A stretch of DNA of 64,000 bases from Candidatus Obscuribacter sp. GTDB taxonomy: Bacteria; Cyanobacteriota; Vampirovibrionia; Obscuribacterales; Obscuribacteraceae. The translations under genes were made by a program, and so were the position numbers. The number at the start of each line of letters is the position of its first letter. Positions within the stretch are counted from its first letter, which is position 1. Below are positions 46,607-56,288 of this stretch, one piece after another. A model generated the notes under the pieces. The model saw only the letters and a list, made by a program, of their open reading frames with translations, did not search any database and was not told where the DNA came from. The DNA lies in NCBI GenBank assembly GCA_021772095.1, contig JADYXR010000128.1, positions 124,001-188,000 of the forward strand, written 5' to 3'.

Positions 46607-46910
46607 ATGTAGTCGTTCCGTTCGCTGGGTTCACGCAATTTACTCCACTGACACAGCGGGCTAATCGCGCGTTCATTATATGACAGGAAGTCATGAGGGT
46701 ATTTGAACAGAAATTCATTTTGCCCTTTGTCAGAAATTTTTGTCAGGGTGGATGGTCAGAAAAACTGTCCGAAATTATGACCGATGGCCTGCCCCCTGCG
46801 CGATGACCCAGACAGACTCGCGTCATGCTCTCAACGCCAACGTCGTGGAAACCGAACGACGCTTCTGTTTCGAAACTGTGACGCGCGTCCACAGTTCTGA
46901 CCGCCGCACC
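46607..46910. repeat. 304-base gap with one palindromic repeat unit
   Basis: A complete 27-base unit lies at 46755-46781 (arms GTCAGAAAAAC and AATTATGAC around TGTCCG), with a half unit GTCAGAAATTTTTGTCAGG starting at 46729. The gap lies between the start of the membrane protein gene and the stop of the HEAT-repeat gene, both minus strand. No credible gene is seen in it. Confidence 0.7.
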
Positions 46911-49900
46911 TCAGTGCGATTGACTTTGAAGAGTTTTCAAAGCCTCTTCCTCGTCAGGCAAAATGAACTGCGCAACTTCAGCAATATATGAGGATGAATC
47001 CCGGCGAAACGCTTCCAGACGTTCCAATCGCTCAGCATTCCAACCGCGCATTTCTCCGCACTGCGCCTCCAGGGCATACAAAGCAATTCTCCGCAGAACT
47101 TCGGAATCTTCATTTCTAAGAACTGCTTCCAACTCCACAATTCCATTGAAATCAGGTCGCAGTGAGCCTAACAATTGCAAACCAATCTCCTGAAGTGCAT
47201 CCGGATGCAACAACTTTTCCTCAACAAGATCACGCAACCACTGAGCCAACTCAGGCCACGGCATGCTTTCCACGGCTAGCCTGGCGCGCAGTGTCAGTGT
47301 CAACGGGTCCTTTTCCAGTGTCGCTATTGTCGCGTAGGCTGCGGGCACGAGCGTGGAGCGCTGTGTTTCGAGAGCGGTTTCAACGCTCTCAATCAACATT
47401 CGTAAGTTCGATCGCTTTCGTATTACAGCTTCCACCGCTTTTGGCAAAGCGATTAGGGCCTTGTGCGGATAGAGGCGAAGCAAGGCTTCTGCTGCTCTTT
47501 TACACTCCTCCGGTGCCTCAGAACCAAGCCGTGCAATAACGGCATCGAGTAGCTCCATATCGGGGTCGGGCACAGGCATCGTGCAAAGCCGCTCCAGCGT
47601 TTTCAATCTCACGCGTGGCGCCTGGTGAGCCAAGCCACCAAGTAACAGAACGGTTAACGCATGTTGACTCTGCTGCGAGAGTCGATGGGCCGGAGTTCTA
47701 ATCGCTGTGTAAGCAACCGCGTCATCAGCGTCATTGACTGCCGTTTGTAAAATCGCCCACGTTTCTTTTTGCTCCAGATGATTCCAAAACGCTCGCAACA
47801 ACGCGACGCGAACATCGCGATGAATATCCTCTTTCGCGATTGTGTTCAACTCAGCGAGCGCTTGACCGGACTTGATGTCACCAAGCAAACGCACCACTTC
47901 TTTGAATACAGTTACCTGGTTTCGTGGAGCACGTTGAATAATCGCAAAAGCGTCTTCGGCGGGCATTTTCATAAGACAGCTACGCAACGAATAAATCGCC
48001 ACAGAAGCAAGAGCCGGATCTTCTAATGCCCCTACCAGTAGTGGCACACCATTTCCTTCGTCCAATTTCGCAATTGCAAGGATAGCCATTTGCGCCTCAG
48101 CTGGGCGATTCAGAAACCGAGTCAGATATTTAATTGGAAAGTCCGGAATTTTCGCAAGGTACTTAATCACGAAGAAGTTCTCATATCGCCGGCTCTCCAG
48201 CGTGCTCGACATCGAGTCCAACGCATCGGCGTATAATTTTTGTTGCCCTGAGGAGAGGTATACAGCCGAAAAATTCAGCATCGGCACCAATCGATTTTTT
48301 CCTAAATCAAACCTTCCTCTATGCGTTTTGGTGCCTAAATATGGTGACAGCAAATCCTGTCGATAGCGCGTCAAAAAATCGAAAACACTGCGCTTCGTTC
48401 CCCAGGACGCATCCTTGTGCAACATCGCTGGAACCAGCTCAGCAAGCCTTTCAAACGCATTCAATTTTAGAAGTTCAAATGCGCGTTCTGAAGTATGAGG
48501 AGCTCCTGCGTCTAAAACAATTGCTTGCACAAGACTGGTGATTTGCTTCGTTACTTCTAACCGACGTCCGAAGAGTCCCGCCGCCGTTAGAACGAACGTC
48601 TCATACTCTTTCTTATTCCATTGTTTCAGCACCGGAACGATTTGCGATTCGATCGACAACGCCTGCTCATCATTAATTCGCCAGGTCACCCGTGATGAGG
48701 CACTGGAACCTCGTTCTCGCCAGAACAATGCGACTTGCTTCGCCGACCAATCCGGGTGAAACGGCATCATCGAAAGCAAAACACTTTCTATATAGTAAGC
48801 AGTCGATGCCGACAGATCCCTGGAATCAAGCGTGTCTTGAATAATCGTTGACAAGTCGGTTAGATGATCAGTTTTAAAAATCACTGGCGGCAACTTGGAA
48901 AGAGATTCGAAGATCTTCTGTTTAATAGGGTCTTGCTCTTTCTTCCGCAGTTTGATTTCATCCAACACTGCCGACAATTCGCTTCTGTTATACGGCAAAG
49001 CCGCGATCAACGCAGACCAGGCCACACTTCTCAGTTGCGCATCAGGATCGCGCATATATGGTTTCAACATCTCGAGCGCTTCGCTCCATGGCAAAAACGC
49101 CGCGTACTGCATTCTAATCTGCGGATGAGCAGACAGAGATTCCATAGCGAGGTGGGCCCTCGCTTCGGTCACTCTGATATCGACCGGCAAATGTGCGAGA
49201 ATCGCCTCCTCGATGACGCCATCACCCTCGGACCGCCAAACCGGCGCCAGCTGTTCGTATACGTGTCGACGTGCCACCACCGGTAGTTTCTTCAAAATTT
49301 TAACTATGCCCCAGGTGGGCGGATACTTTGCCATCAACGCAATCAGCAAATCCTCGTCGCTGATTTTGGAGAAGGCCGAGAAAAAATCCAACGAAGTACG
49401 ATCTTCTTGATCCACAGCCAGTCTTGCCATGTCGTCAGGAAAAGCCTTGACTGCATTGACGGTTACGATTTGACTGATACTGCAAATGCGCAGCAACGAC
49501 TCCATCAGTTCAATCGCGCCCGAGACTCGCGCTTTGACCAAGATGTTGAGCACCGACACGGCGTGCCATCTAACTCGAGGATCAAACTCCGGCGTTGAGT
49601 CAACCAGGGCGATTATGCGCTCTTGCGCGAACCCTTGGTGATTCCGAGAGAGCCGTCCCCATTCGATACTGGTGCAATCGGCTTCAACACCCGGCCAATG
49701 ATTTCTGACAAAGTCGGAAGAGCCATATGGCAGCAATGCGGCAAATTCGTCAGATTCGGAATGCTCCAGACTTTTCAAAATCTGATCCACGACCGCAAAT
49801 CGTCGTCTTTGGTTTAACTGCTTAATAAAGGATTTGCGAGTTATCTTTGCGGAAACGATGAAAGCTTTAAAAATTTCCTCATCGCTTCCATATATAGCGA

Positions 49901-50219
49901 TCATTCTCCGCGCGATCGCGCGCAAGGTCTCTGACCGATCGCGGACGGAATTGAGGATATTTGCGGTATCCCGGCTGCCATGACATGAGTTAAGCGCCAG
50001 GTAACGGTCGGCAAACTGCCCCTGCCGCAAACCTGACACCAGCGCTTTTGCCTTTTCGCCGTCACGATCCGCAATCAGGGCGACCCGCCCAAGCTCAACT
50101 ACTGCACCGATTCGCTGTTTGTAGGTTGCACCCTCAACGAACTCACGAAACCGTAGCAGTCCTCTGTCCGGCGGTAGCTTCAAGGCATCGCGCCAACGTG
50201 CCTGACCTCTCTCAAACAT
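46911..50219 (-). CDS. Very large HEAT-repeat protein
   Basis: The 1102-residue protein has no signal peptide or clear membrane span. Most of it reads as helical repeats of HEAT/armadillo type, such as SLSAHPQIRMQYAAFLPWSEALEMLKPYMRDPDAQLRSVAWSAL and LNTIAKEDIHRDVRVALLRAFWNHL. The C-terminal 400 residues have the clearest repeats. No catalytic motif is seen. It should be a large cytoplasmic scaffold. ATG 50219 has GGAG seven bases upstream. It is transcribed away from cysD across a 285-base divergent region. Confidence 0.82.
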   Translation of the reverse strand: MFERGQARWRDALKLPPDRGLLRFREFVEGATYKQRIGAVVELGRVALIADRDGEKAKALVSGLRQGQFADRYLALNSCHGSRDTANILNSVRDRSETLRAIARRMIAIYGSDEEIFKAFIVSAKITRKSFIKQLNQRRRFAVVDQILKSLEHSESDEFAALLPYGSSDFVRNHWPGVEADCTSIEWGRLSRNHQGFAQERIIALVDSTPEFDPRVRWHAVSVLNILVKARVSGAIELMESLLRICSISQIVTVNAVKAFPDDMARLAVDQEDRTSLDFFSAFSKISDEDLLIALMAKYPPTWGIVKILKKLPVVARRHVYEQLAPVWRSEGDGVIEEAILAHLPVDIRVTEARAHLAMESLSAHPQIRMQYAAFLPWSEALEMLKPYMRDPDAQLRSVAWSALIAALPYNRSELSAVLDEIKLRKKEQDPIKQKIFESLSKLPPVIFKTDHLTDLSTIIQDTLDSRDLSASTAYYIESVLLSMMPFHPDWSAKQVALFWRERGSSASSRVTWRINDEQALSIESQIVPVLKQWNKKEYETFVLTAAGLFGRRLEVTKQITSLVQAIVLDAGAPHTSERAFELLKLNAFERLAELVPAMLHKDASWGTKRSVFDFLTRYRQDLLSPYLGTKTHRGRFDLGKNRLVPMLNFSAVYLSSGQQKLYADALDSMSSTLESRRYENFFVIKYLAKIPDFPIKYLTRFLNRPAEAQMAILAIAKLDEGNGVPLLVGALEDPALASVAIYSLRSCLMKMPAEDAFAIIQRAPRNQVTVFKEVVRLLGDIKSGQALAELNTIAKEDIHRDVRVALLRAFWNHLEQKETWAILQTAVNDADDAVAYTAIRTPAHRLSQQSQHALTVLLLGGLAHQAPRVRLKTLERLCTMPVPDPDMELLDAVIARLGSEAPEECKRAAEALLRLYPHKALIALPKAVEAVIRKRSNLRMLIESVETALETQRSTLVPAAYATIATLEKDPLTLTLRARLAVESMPWPELAQWLRDLVEEKLLHPDALQEIGLQLLGSLRPDFNGIVELEAVLRNEDSEVLRRIALYALEAQCGEMRGWNAERLERLEAFRRDSSSYIAEVAQFILPDEEEALKTLQSQSH

Positions 50220-50346
50220 CCAAGTACTCCTATCCCTAACTTCAGGAAGATATACCCAGAGTGATCCTCGCTGAGATCTGACGCCGATCGTGGTCCGAGA
50301 TCTGACAATATCTGCTTAGGTTTACCTTTGTGAATGAAGACTAATC

Positions 50347-50380
50347 GCCTGAAGACCGCCGAAAAGCGGCTATTTCAGGC
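50347..50380 (+). promoter_or_regulatory. Nested hairpin in the cysD leader
   Basis: GCCTGAA (50347-50353) pairs with TTCAGGC (50374-50380), and inside it CCGC (50356-50359) pairs with GCGG (50366-50369). TTCCTTATT follows on the plus strand, so it is a weak terminator or attenuator form upstream of cysD. A shorter hairpin, GTGCTT-CAAGT-AAGCAC, and a TATAAT hexamer (50433-50438) lie between it and the gene. The control mode is not known. Confidence 0.45.
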
Positions 50381-50504
50381 TTCCTTATTACAACCTGATA
50401 CGTGCTTCAAGTAAGCACTTGGCACGCTCCTGTATAATTCGACCGTTCCTGAACTACTACCAGATAACGCCGCCCCCCACTGCGTTTATGACTTGGATAA
50501 CCAG

Positions 50505-51311
50505 ATGAGCTCCTATTTAGATTGGCTTGAGAATGAAAGCGTTTTCATAATCCGAGAAGCTTTCAATAAAACTAAAAATCTGGCGCTGCTTTGGTCTATG
50601 GGCAAAGACTCGACCGTTTTGCTCCATTTGATTCGCAAAGCCTTCGTCGGACAAGTGCCTATGACGCTAGTTCATATTGATACAAGTTACAAAATTCCCG
50701 AGATGATCACCTGGCGAGACGAGTTTGTCGCTCGCCATGGCTTGAAACTGATCGTCGGGCAAAACACTCAAGCGCTGGCCGACGGCATGGGTCCTGACAA
50801 GGGACGTTTGAACTGCTGTGGTGCGCTAAAAACGCAAGCGCTTTTGGACACGGTTAAAGAACACAAGCTTGGTGGACTGCTTCTCGGTATTCGTCGCGAC
50901 GAAGAAGGTTCACGCGGAAAAGAGCGAGTGGTATCACCACGCTCCAGCAGCTCCGAATGGAGTTATAAGAATCAGCCCGCGGAAATCTGGCACTACTACA
51001 ACTTGCACATGCCGGAAGAAATCCATGTTCGCGTCCATCCAATTTTGCATTGGACTGAAACGGATATCTGGGATTACATCCGCCGCGAAGAATTAGAAAT
51101 TATGCCGCTCTACTTCGGCAACGAAGAAGGCAACCGCTATCGCAGTCTCGGTTGTCACCCATGCACTTCCACAATCAAGTCATGTGCTGCGAACATCGAC
51201 GAGATTATCGAAGAATTGAAAACGACTAAAACTACTGAACGAGCTGGTCGTGCTCAAGACCGCGAAGATACGTACGCAATGCAAAAACTGCGCAAAGATG
51301 GCTACATGTAA
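50505..51311 (+). CDS. cysD: Sulfate adenylyltransferase subunit 2
   Basis: CysD, with CysN, makes adenosine 5'-phosphosulfate from ATP and sulfate in the cytoplasm. The PP-loop is LWSMGKDST. Family residues YKIPEMITWRD, RLNCCGALKTQ, GIRRDEEGSRGKERVVSPR and a C-terminal YRSLGCHPCT match CysD over the whole length. From ATG 50505 the protein has about 268 residues; TTG 50493 is four codons earlier. cysNC follows after 8 bases, and a glycosyltransferase gene follows that, which makes a polysaccharide-sulfation role more likely than, or additional to, cysteine synthesis. No PAPS reductase gene is in the window. Confidence 0.96.
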   Translation: MSSYLDWLENESVFIIREAFNKTKNLALLWSMGKDSTVLLHLIRKAFVGQVPMTLVHIDTSYKIPEMITWRDEFVARHGLKLIVGQNTQALADGMGPDKGRLNCCGALKTQALLDTVKEHKLGGLLLGIRRDEEGSRGKERVVSPRSSSSEWSYKNQPAEIWHYYNLHMPEEIHVRVHPILHWTETDIWDYIRREELEIMPLYFGNEEGNRYRSLGCHPCTSTIKSCAANIDEIIEELKTTKTTERAGRAQDREDTYAMQKLRKDGYM

Positions 51312-51319
51312 GGTGATCC

Positions 51320-53239
51320 ATGGTTGAACTTTATACAGAACCTGATGTCAAAAAAATCGTAGTCGTTGGTCACGTCGACCACGGCAAATCGACATTGCTC
51401 GGACGAATAATGCTGGACACCGGCAAAATTCCGGCTGACAAAGTAGAAGCGATTCGCAAGACATGCGAGGAAAAACGGGTCGTATTCGAACCGGCATTTT
51501 TCTTCGATGCGCTTCAAGAAGAACAAGAACAAGGCATCAGTATTGATACCACTCGCGTGAACTTCGATTTCGAAGGTCATCGTTTTCTTCTGATCGATGC
51601 ACCGGGTCACATTGAATTCTTGAAAAATATGACAAGCGGCGCTTCCGAAGCGGAGCAAGGCATCGTCATGGTTGACTGCGTTGAAGGCATTCGCAATCAA
51701 ACCGGTCGACATTTGAAAGTTCTTTCCATCCTCGGAATTCGCGAAGTAATTATCGTCGTCAATAAATTGGACAAGATAGGCTACGACGAGAAGGTGTTCA
51801 ACAAGCTCGCCACCGACCTTTCGGAACTGGCTGAAGCAGAAGGTTTACGTTGCCTGAGCGTGGTGCCGATTTCAGCACTGCTCGGTGAAAACATCACAAA
51901 AATCAGCGACAACATGAAGTGGTACGAAGGTCTGCCTTTATTGCCTCTGATTTTGAAACTGAAAGAAGACACTCTCGATTTCACAACCGGCGCTGAGCCA
52001 TTCCGTATGGTGCTCCAGGACGTTTACAAATTCAATGATAAACGCTACTTCGCCGGACGCGTGATGTCGGGCGAATTGACGCCTGGTATGGAAGTATTCT
52101 TTTCACCTTCGGGCAAAGTTTCAAAAATCGCGTCGATTGAGACATTCCCAGCCAGCGACAAAACCAAAGCAACCAAAGGCGAGTCCGTCGCAATTTGCTT
52201 GACCGAACAGATTTTCGTTGAACGCGGCGAAGTAGTTTCTTCCACCAAAGAAATCCCTGAAGTGGAAACCGAGCTTGTCGCCCGTGTAGTCTGGCTCTCG
52301 TCCGATCCATATCGCGCTGATGACGACTATCTATTAAAGATCGGCACCAACGAAGTCAATTGCAAAGTTTCGATCATCACCACCAGTGGTGCAACTAAAA
52401 GCCAGCCTTCGATGAACAATGGCGACATCTTTGATGTAAAAATCACAGCGGACAGCCCGATTGCTTTCGACCGGCTGCTCAGCACCGCCAACTTGAACAA
52501 GCTGGTTCTCTGCAGCAAATACGACACGGTCGCGGCCGGCGTAATCAACCTGAAGGCACCTCGAATCGCCGGCGCACCAGTTGCCGATCCAAACGTAATT
52601 TACGAACAAGGTTATGTTCAACGCGCCATGCGCGAACAACAAAACGGGCATGAGGGCACGGTTCTCTGGCTTACCGGACTATCCGGTGCCGGTAAGAGCA
52701 CACTCGCCAAAGCGTTGGAACGTTATCTATTCAACACCGGTTACAAAGTCGTAGTGCTCGACGGCGACAACATGAGAACCGGACTGAACGCCGATCTCGG
52801 TTTCTCCGCCGAGGATCGTTCTGAAAACATCAGACGAATTTCCAACGTCGCAAAAATCTTTCTCGACACCGGTTTCATCACCGTGGTCGCTTGCATCTCG
52901 CCGTACGAACAAGATCGCGAATGCGCTCGCAAGCTCATAGGCGATCAAGACTTCACCGAGATCTTTATGTTCTGTCCACTGGAAGTTTGCCAGAGCCGCG
53001 ACCCGAAAGGATTGTACAAGAAAGTTTCAACCGGTCAGGTTTCCAATCTGACAGGCATGAGCTCGCCTTATCAATCACCGGTCAATCCGCATCTCAGGCT
53101 TGATTCCAGTCGCATGACGACGATGGAAGAAGTCTCAGCGGTAATCGATCTTCTCGCCAGCAAAGGCGTAGTGAAGTCCGAAGCGTTGGTTTCGCAAGGA
53201 GCGGCTCCGGTATCAGAAGCGGCGCCACCAACACGGTAA
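51320..53239 (+). CDS. cysNC: Fused sulfate adenylyltransferase subunit 1 / APS kinase
   Basis: The 639-residue fusion makes PAPS. Residues 1-435 are CysN, an EF-Tu-like GTPase with GHVDHGKST (17-25), DAPGH and NKLDK, which drives APS formation with CysD. Residues 440-620 are CysC with P-loop GLSGAGKST (453-461), DGDNMRTGLNADLGFS and CISPYEQDR. The result is like rhizobial NodQ. AAGGTG precedes the ATG. The glycosyltransferase gene starts at the base after the TAA, so the three genes form one unit. The product PAPS is the donor for the sulfotransferases downstream. Confidence 0.97.
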   Translation: MVELYTEPDVKKIVVVGHVDHGKSTLLGRIMLDTGKIPADKVEAIRKTCEEKRVVFEPAFFFDALQEEQEQGISIDTTRVNFDFEGHRFLLIDAPGHIEFLKNMTSGASEAEQGIVMVDCVEGIRNQTGRHLKVLSILGIREVIIVVNKLDKIGYDEKVFNKLATDLSELAEAEGLRCLSVVPISALLGENITKISDNMKWYEGLPLLPLILKLKEDTLDFTTGAEPFRMVLQDVYKFNDKRYFAGRVMSGELTPGMEVFFSPSGKVSKIASIETFPASDKTKATKGESVAICLTEQIFVERGEVVSSTKEIPEVETELVARVVWLSSDPYRADDDYLLKIGTNEVNCKVSIITTSGATKSQPSMNNGDIFDVKITADSPIAFDRLLSTANLNKLVLCSKYDTVAAGVINLKAPRIAGAPVADPNVIYEQGYVQRAMREQQNGHEGTVLWLTGLSGAGKSTLAKALERYLFNTGYKVVVLDGDNMRTGLNADLGFSAEDRSENIRRISNVAKIFLDTGFITVVACISPYEQDRECARKLIGDQDFTEIFMFCPLEVCQSRDPKGLYKKVSTGQVSNLTGMSSPYQSPVNPHLRLDSSRMTTMEEVSAVIDLLASKGVVKSEALVSQGAAPVSEAAPPTR

Positions 53240-54325
53240 ATGCCTAAAGTCTCGGTCTGCCTGCCGGTTTTCAACGGTCGACGTTATCTGCGCGCAGCGA
53301 TTGAGACGGTACAGGTTCAAACGCACACTGATTTCGAATTGCTGGTTTCCGACGATTGTTCTGAAGACGACTCGCTCGATATCGCCTGTGAAATGGCGGC
53401 GAAAGACAAGCGCATTGTGGTTTGGCGCAATCAAGAACGTCTTGGCCTGTTTCAAAATTACAACGCGGCAATAGAAAGAGCCAGCGGTGAATACATAAAA
53501 TTGTTCGCTCAGGACGACTTATTGATTCCAGCAAATTTAGAAACGCACTTAAACATTTTCGCGAAAAATGAGTCAGTGACACTGATTACAGGGACTAGAA
53601 ATATAATCACCGACGACGGAGAACTGGTTTGTACACTCGGACATTTCAATGAAGACAAATTAGTCGCGGGCGATGAAGTAATCGAGTCAAACTTGACCGG
53701 TTACTACAATTGGGTCGGTGAGCCAAGCTGCGTATCCTTCCCAACCAAACTGCGGGGCACCGGATTTGATACCACGCTGTGTCATTATGGCGATATCGAA
53801 TACTGGTTCCGCCTTGTGCAAGATGGAATGTTGTACTACACAAGCCAGCCGTTATGCTCGTTTAGAAGACATGAAGGCAGTGCAACCAGACGCAATATGC
53901 GATCGTTGAACTTCATTGCCGACCTTGCATATCTGGGAGAAAAATACAGCGGGTATTTAGCAGACAAGGGGATTTCGCAGCAGATCTACTGGACAAAGAT
54001 GGTCGATACGATAGCTCCATGGGTTTATTCCATGGTGGATGACGAAGGACTGATCGAGCCTGATTGCTCCGATTTAATCGGTGACCCGAATCATTACGAT
54101 CTGCAAACCATGGCAAGAATTATCAAAGCCCTGCGATTTACATCAATGCAAGCACTTCACAAAATTACAGCTGAAGAACGGCGCAGCGCCGCCTTAGTAA
54201 AAGACATTGAAACGGAACTGTTCAGCGCAGAAGAAAAACTCTCTTATCTTCTCAACAGCCCCGTGACTCGCGCGACGAGCGCCGTCCGCAATGCATTGAC
54301 TCGACTGGGATCCAAGAACAGTTAG
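53240..54325 (+). CDS. Family 2 glycosyltransferase in the cysD-cysNC unit
   Basis: The 361-residue protein begins VSVCLPVFNGRRYL, a GT-A family 2 start, followed by SDDCSEDDS and a QDDLL metal motif. The second half (residues 190-300) holds the acceptor region with FRRHEGSATR. The last 40 residues are helical and end SPVTRATSAVRNALTRL. It adds a sugar from a nucleotide donor to a growing glycan. ATG starts at once after the cysNC stop, so expression is coupled to PAPS synthesis. This suggests the sugar it adds, or its product, is sulfated. Substrate unknown. Confidence 0.9.
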   Translation: MPKVSVCLPVFNGRRYLRAAIETVQVQTHTDFELLVSDDCSEDDSLDIACEMAAKDKRIVVWRNQERLGLFQNYNAAIERASGEYIKLFAQDDLLIPANLETHLNIFAKNESVTLITGTRNIITDDGELVCTLGHFNEDKLVAGDEVIESNLTGYYNWVGEPSCVSFPTKLRGTGFDTTLCHYGDIEYWFRLVQDGMLYYTSQPLCSFRRHEGSATRRNMRSLNFIADLAYLGEKYSGYLADKGISQQIYWTKMVDTIAPWVYSMVDDEGLIEPDCSDLIGDPNHYDLQTMARIIKALRFTSMQALHKITAEERRSAALVKDIETELFSAEEKLSYLLNSPVTRATSAVRNALTRLGSKNS

Positions 54326-54450
54326 AATCAATCTGTCGAGTGCTAGGCGCCAAGCCATTAACTCACCTTAAGTTACCACTTGTTATAACCTTGCAGGACG
54401 GACATTCTGTGCGCTAGACTGGCCCTCGGTTATTAGATATGGAGTATGAA

Positions 54451-55092
54451 ATGATGTCCGCACGCACAAGCCGCTCAATGTTGTTCATCGCACTGGCCGC
54501 TGTTTGCTCAATGCAAATGGGCTGCGGTAGTGGGACTGCCGGTGACCCGGTCGTCGGTACAAAACAAGGAACAGTGAACGTAGAAGGTCTCAAAGTTGGA
54601 GTTCCTGAGGGCATTATCAAGGATGCCGTTTTGACTTTCGTGCTGGACGAACAACCCGCCGCTAAATCAGGCGGAAGAAATCAGTATCTCAGTCGCACCA
54701 AGGACAGCAAGGGCGGTCAATTTTCGGCTCAATGCAAAGACGGTGAATGTTTCAGACTGGAAGCGATATACGAAACACCGATCAGCAAAGAAAAAGCACT
54801 CGAGACTCTCACCAAGATGCTCCCAACCGCCGCAGGTGCGCCTGAATTGCGAGCCGCTGGAGAAGGTAATGCCACTGCAGGAGTCGAAAAGTATGACTGT
54901 GGCGAAACCATCGTTGGTGAGCTCTTTCTGGTCGAGCCCAAGTCAGACCTCGTAAGGCTGGTTGCTGCCACCGACAAATCAAAAATGAAGAAGAAAAAGG
55001 CAGACGACGAAGCTAAGGCTGATGACGCTAAGGATGCTGACGCCAAGGACAAAGAAGCGGACGCGCCCAAAGCAGAAGGCAAATCCGAGTAA
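54451..55092 (+). CDS. Putative lipoprotein with acidic/lysine-rich tail
   Basis: ATG 54451 has GGAG six bases upstream, better than the ATG four codons earlier. The 213-residue product has a lipoprotein signal ending in MQMGCGSG and is probably lipid-anchored. The mature region (about 30-175) has mixed helix and strand content with no family recognised. The last 40 residues are low complexity (repeats of KADD, AKDAD and KEAD). It lies between the GT/cysNC unit and the first sulfotransferase gene. The function is unknown. Confidence 0.75.
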   Translation: MMSARTSRSMLFIALAAVCSMQMGCGSGTAGDPVVGTKQGTVNVEGLKVGVPEGIIKDAVLTFVLDEQPAAKSGGRNQYLSRTKDSKGGQFSAQCKDGECFRLEAIYETPISKEKALETLTKMLPTAAGAPELRAAGEGNATAGVEKYDCGETIVGELFLVEPKSDLVRLVAATDKSKMKKKKADDEAKADDAKDADAKDKEADAPKAEGKSE

Positions 55093-55156
55093 AGCGCAAC
55101 AATCAGAATCTGACAACCGTCGGGTGACAGGCAACGCGCAGAGAACAAAACTATAC

Positions 55157-55186
55157 CTTGGTAGCCGTCTTTGGACGGCTGCCAAG
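55157..55186. other. Strong hairpin between lipoprotein and sulfotransferase genes
   Basis: CTTGGTAGCCGTC (55157-55169) pairs with GACGGCTGCCAAG (55174-55186) around TTTG, with one T-G pair, giving a 13-bp stem. No T run follows on the plus strand, so it is not a classical terminator. It may protect the 3' end or shape the leader of the sulfotransferase transcript. Confidence 0.6.
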
Positions 55187-55271
55187 CGTCTAAAAAGCCC
55201 AAACGTCTAGAAGTCCGGCAGCCGAAATTTGCGATGAGACATTGATTAGTTAACGCCGTCAGGAAAAACCA

Positions 55272-56270
55272 ATGGCAAACAAACTTTTGATTCACATCGG
55301 CTATCACAAAACAGGTACGTCCTGGCTGCAAACCCATTTGTTTCCGAGTGCGGAACTCGGGCTCGGTATGGTCGGGATGGAAGAAGTTCGAAAAACTCTG
55401 ATCGCCGACCGACCATTGCAATTCGATCCTGTACTTTGCCGCACCACACTTGGTGCGACGATCGAGCAAATCAGAGCAAAAAATCTCTATCCGGTAATCT
55501 CACACGAAGAACTGAGCGGCAATCCATTGTCGGGCGGCTATAAATCGAAAGAACTCGCCCAACGTTTGCTTGATGTTTTTCCGGACGCGAAAATTCTAAT
55601 TACCATTCGAGAGCAGCGAGCGATTATTTACTCTTGCTACCAGCAGTACATCAAGATTGGCGGAACATCTTCATTTTCGGATTATGTTTTCCCCCGACCG
55701 CGATGGAGTGCGCGTCTTCCATTGTTCGATCTGGAAAATTTCAAATACCACTTTTTAATTGAGCACTATCGAAATCTGTTTGGCCAAGACAACGTTTGCG
55801 TTCTTCCTTACGAGCAATTCTTTTCTGCTCCGACCGAATTTGTCGGTTCGATTCTCGATTTTGCCGGCATTAAGCTGGAACAAAACCAATTGCAATCACT
55901 GCGTTTCAATCAAAAAGAAAATGTGACACCAAATCCTCTGGCACTTGAGGTAAAGCGGCGATTGAACTTCCTCGATCCGCTAAATACCGTACACCGACCG
56001 GATTCAAACTCCAAGACAAACAAGTTCAAACTAGACTTGATTGAAAACGTCTCCTCTTTTGTCGGCAATCTCGGTCCCAAAACGCTGCAAAACCAATTGA
56101 AAGAATCGAAAAAGGGCTGGCTCAAGTCCACTGTCAAAGACATGTATGCAGACAGCAATCGTCGGGTTGCCACCATATGCGATATCGACCTGAAATCATG
56201 GGGCTATTGTTTACCGGCCGACGCATCTCAGGCTCTGGCGATTCCAGCCGGCGAAGAAGTGCTTGCCTAG
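55272..56270 (+). CDS. Sulfotransferase family protein (sulfotransferase 1)
   Basis: The 332-residue protein has the sulfotransferase PAPS-binding loop near its N-terminus (IHIGYHKTGTSWLQTHL; 5'-phosphosulfate motif) and a second part (ITIREQRAIIYSCYQQYIKIGG) matching the 3'-phosphate site. Glu/His residues in VISHEELSG could be catalytic. It uses PAPS to sulfate a hydroxyl, probably on a glycan. AGGAAA lies upstream of the ATG. Three genes of this superfamily are present in 5 kb, next to the PAPS synthesis genes, so a glycan sulfation role is the simplest reading. The acceptor is unknown. Confidence 0.88.
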   Translation: MANKLLIHIGYHKTGTSWLQTHLFPSAELGLGMVGMEEVRKTLIADRPLQFDPVLCRTTLGATIEQIRAKNLYPVISHEELSGNPLSGGYKSKELAQRLLDVFPDAKILITIREQRAIIYSCYQQYIKIGGTSSFSDYVFPRPRWSARLPLFDLENFKYHFLIEHYRNLFGQDNVCVLPYEQFFSAPTEFVGSILDFAGIKLEQNQLQSLRFNQKENVTPNPLALEVKRRLNFLDPLNTVHRPDSNSKTNKFKLDLIENVSSFVGNLGPKTLQNQLKESKKGWLKSTVKDMYADSNRRVATICDIDLKSWGYCLPADASQALAIPAGEEVLA

Positions 56271-56288
56271 CCAGTTTCGCTCATAATT

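Noticed and set aside
50433-50438. TATAAT as a sigma70 promoter of cysD
   Set aside because: No acceptable -35 hexamer is found 16-18 bases upstream, so it is only noted in the leader description.
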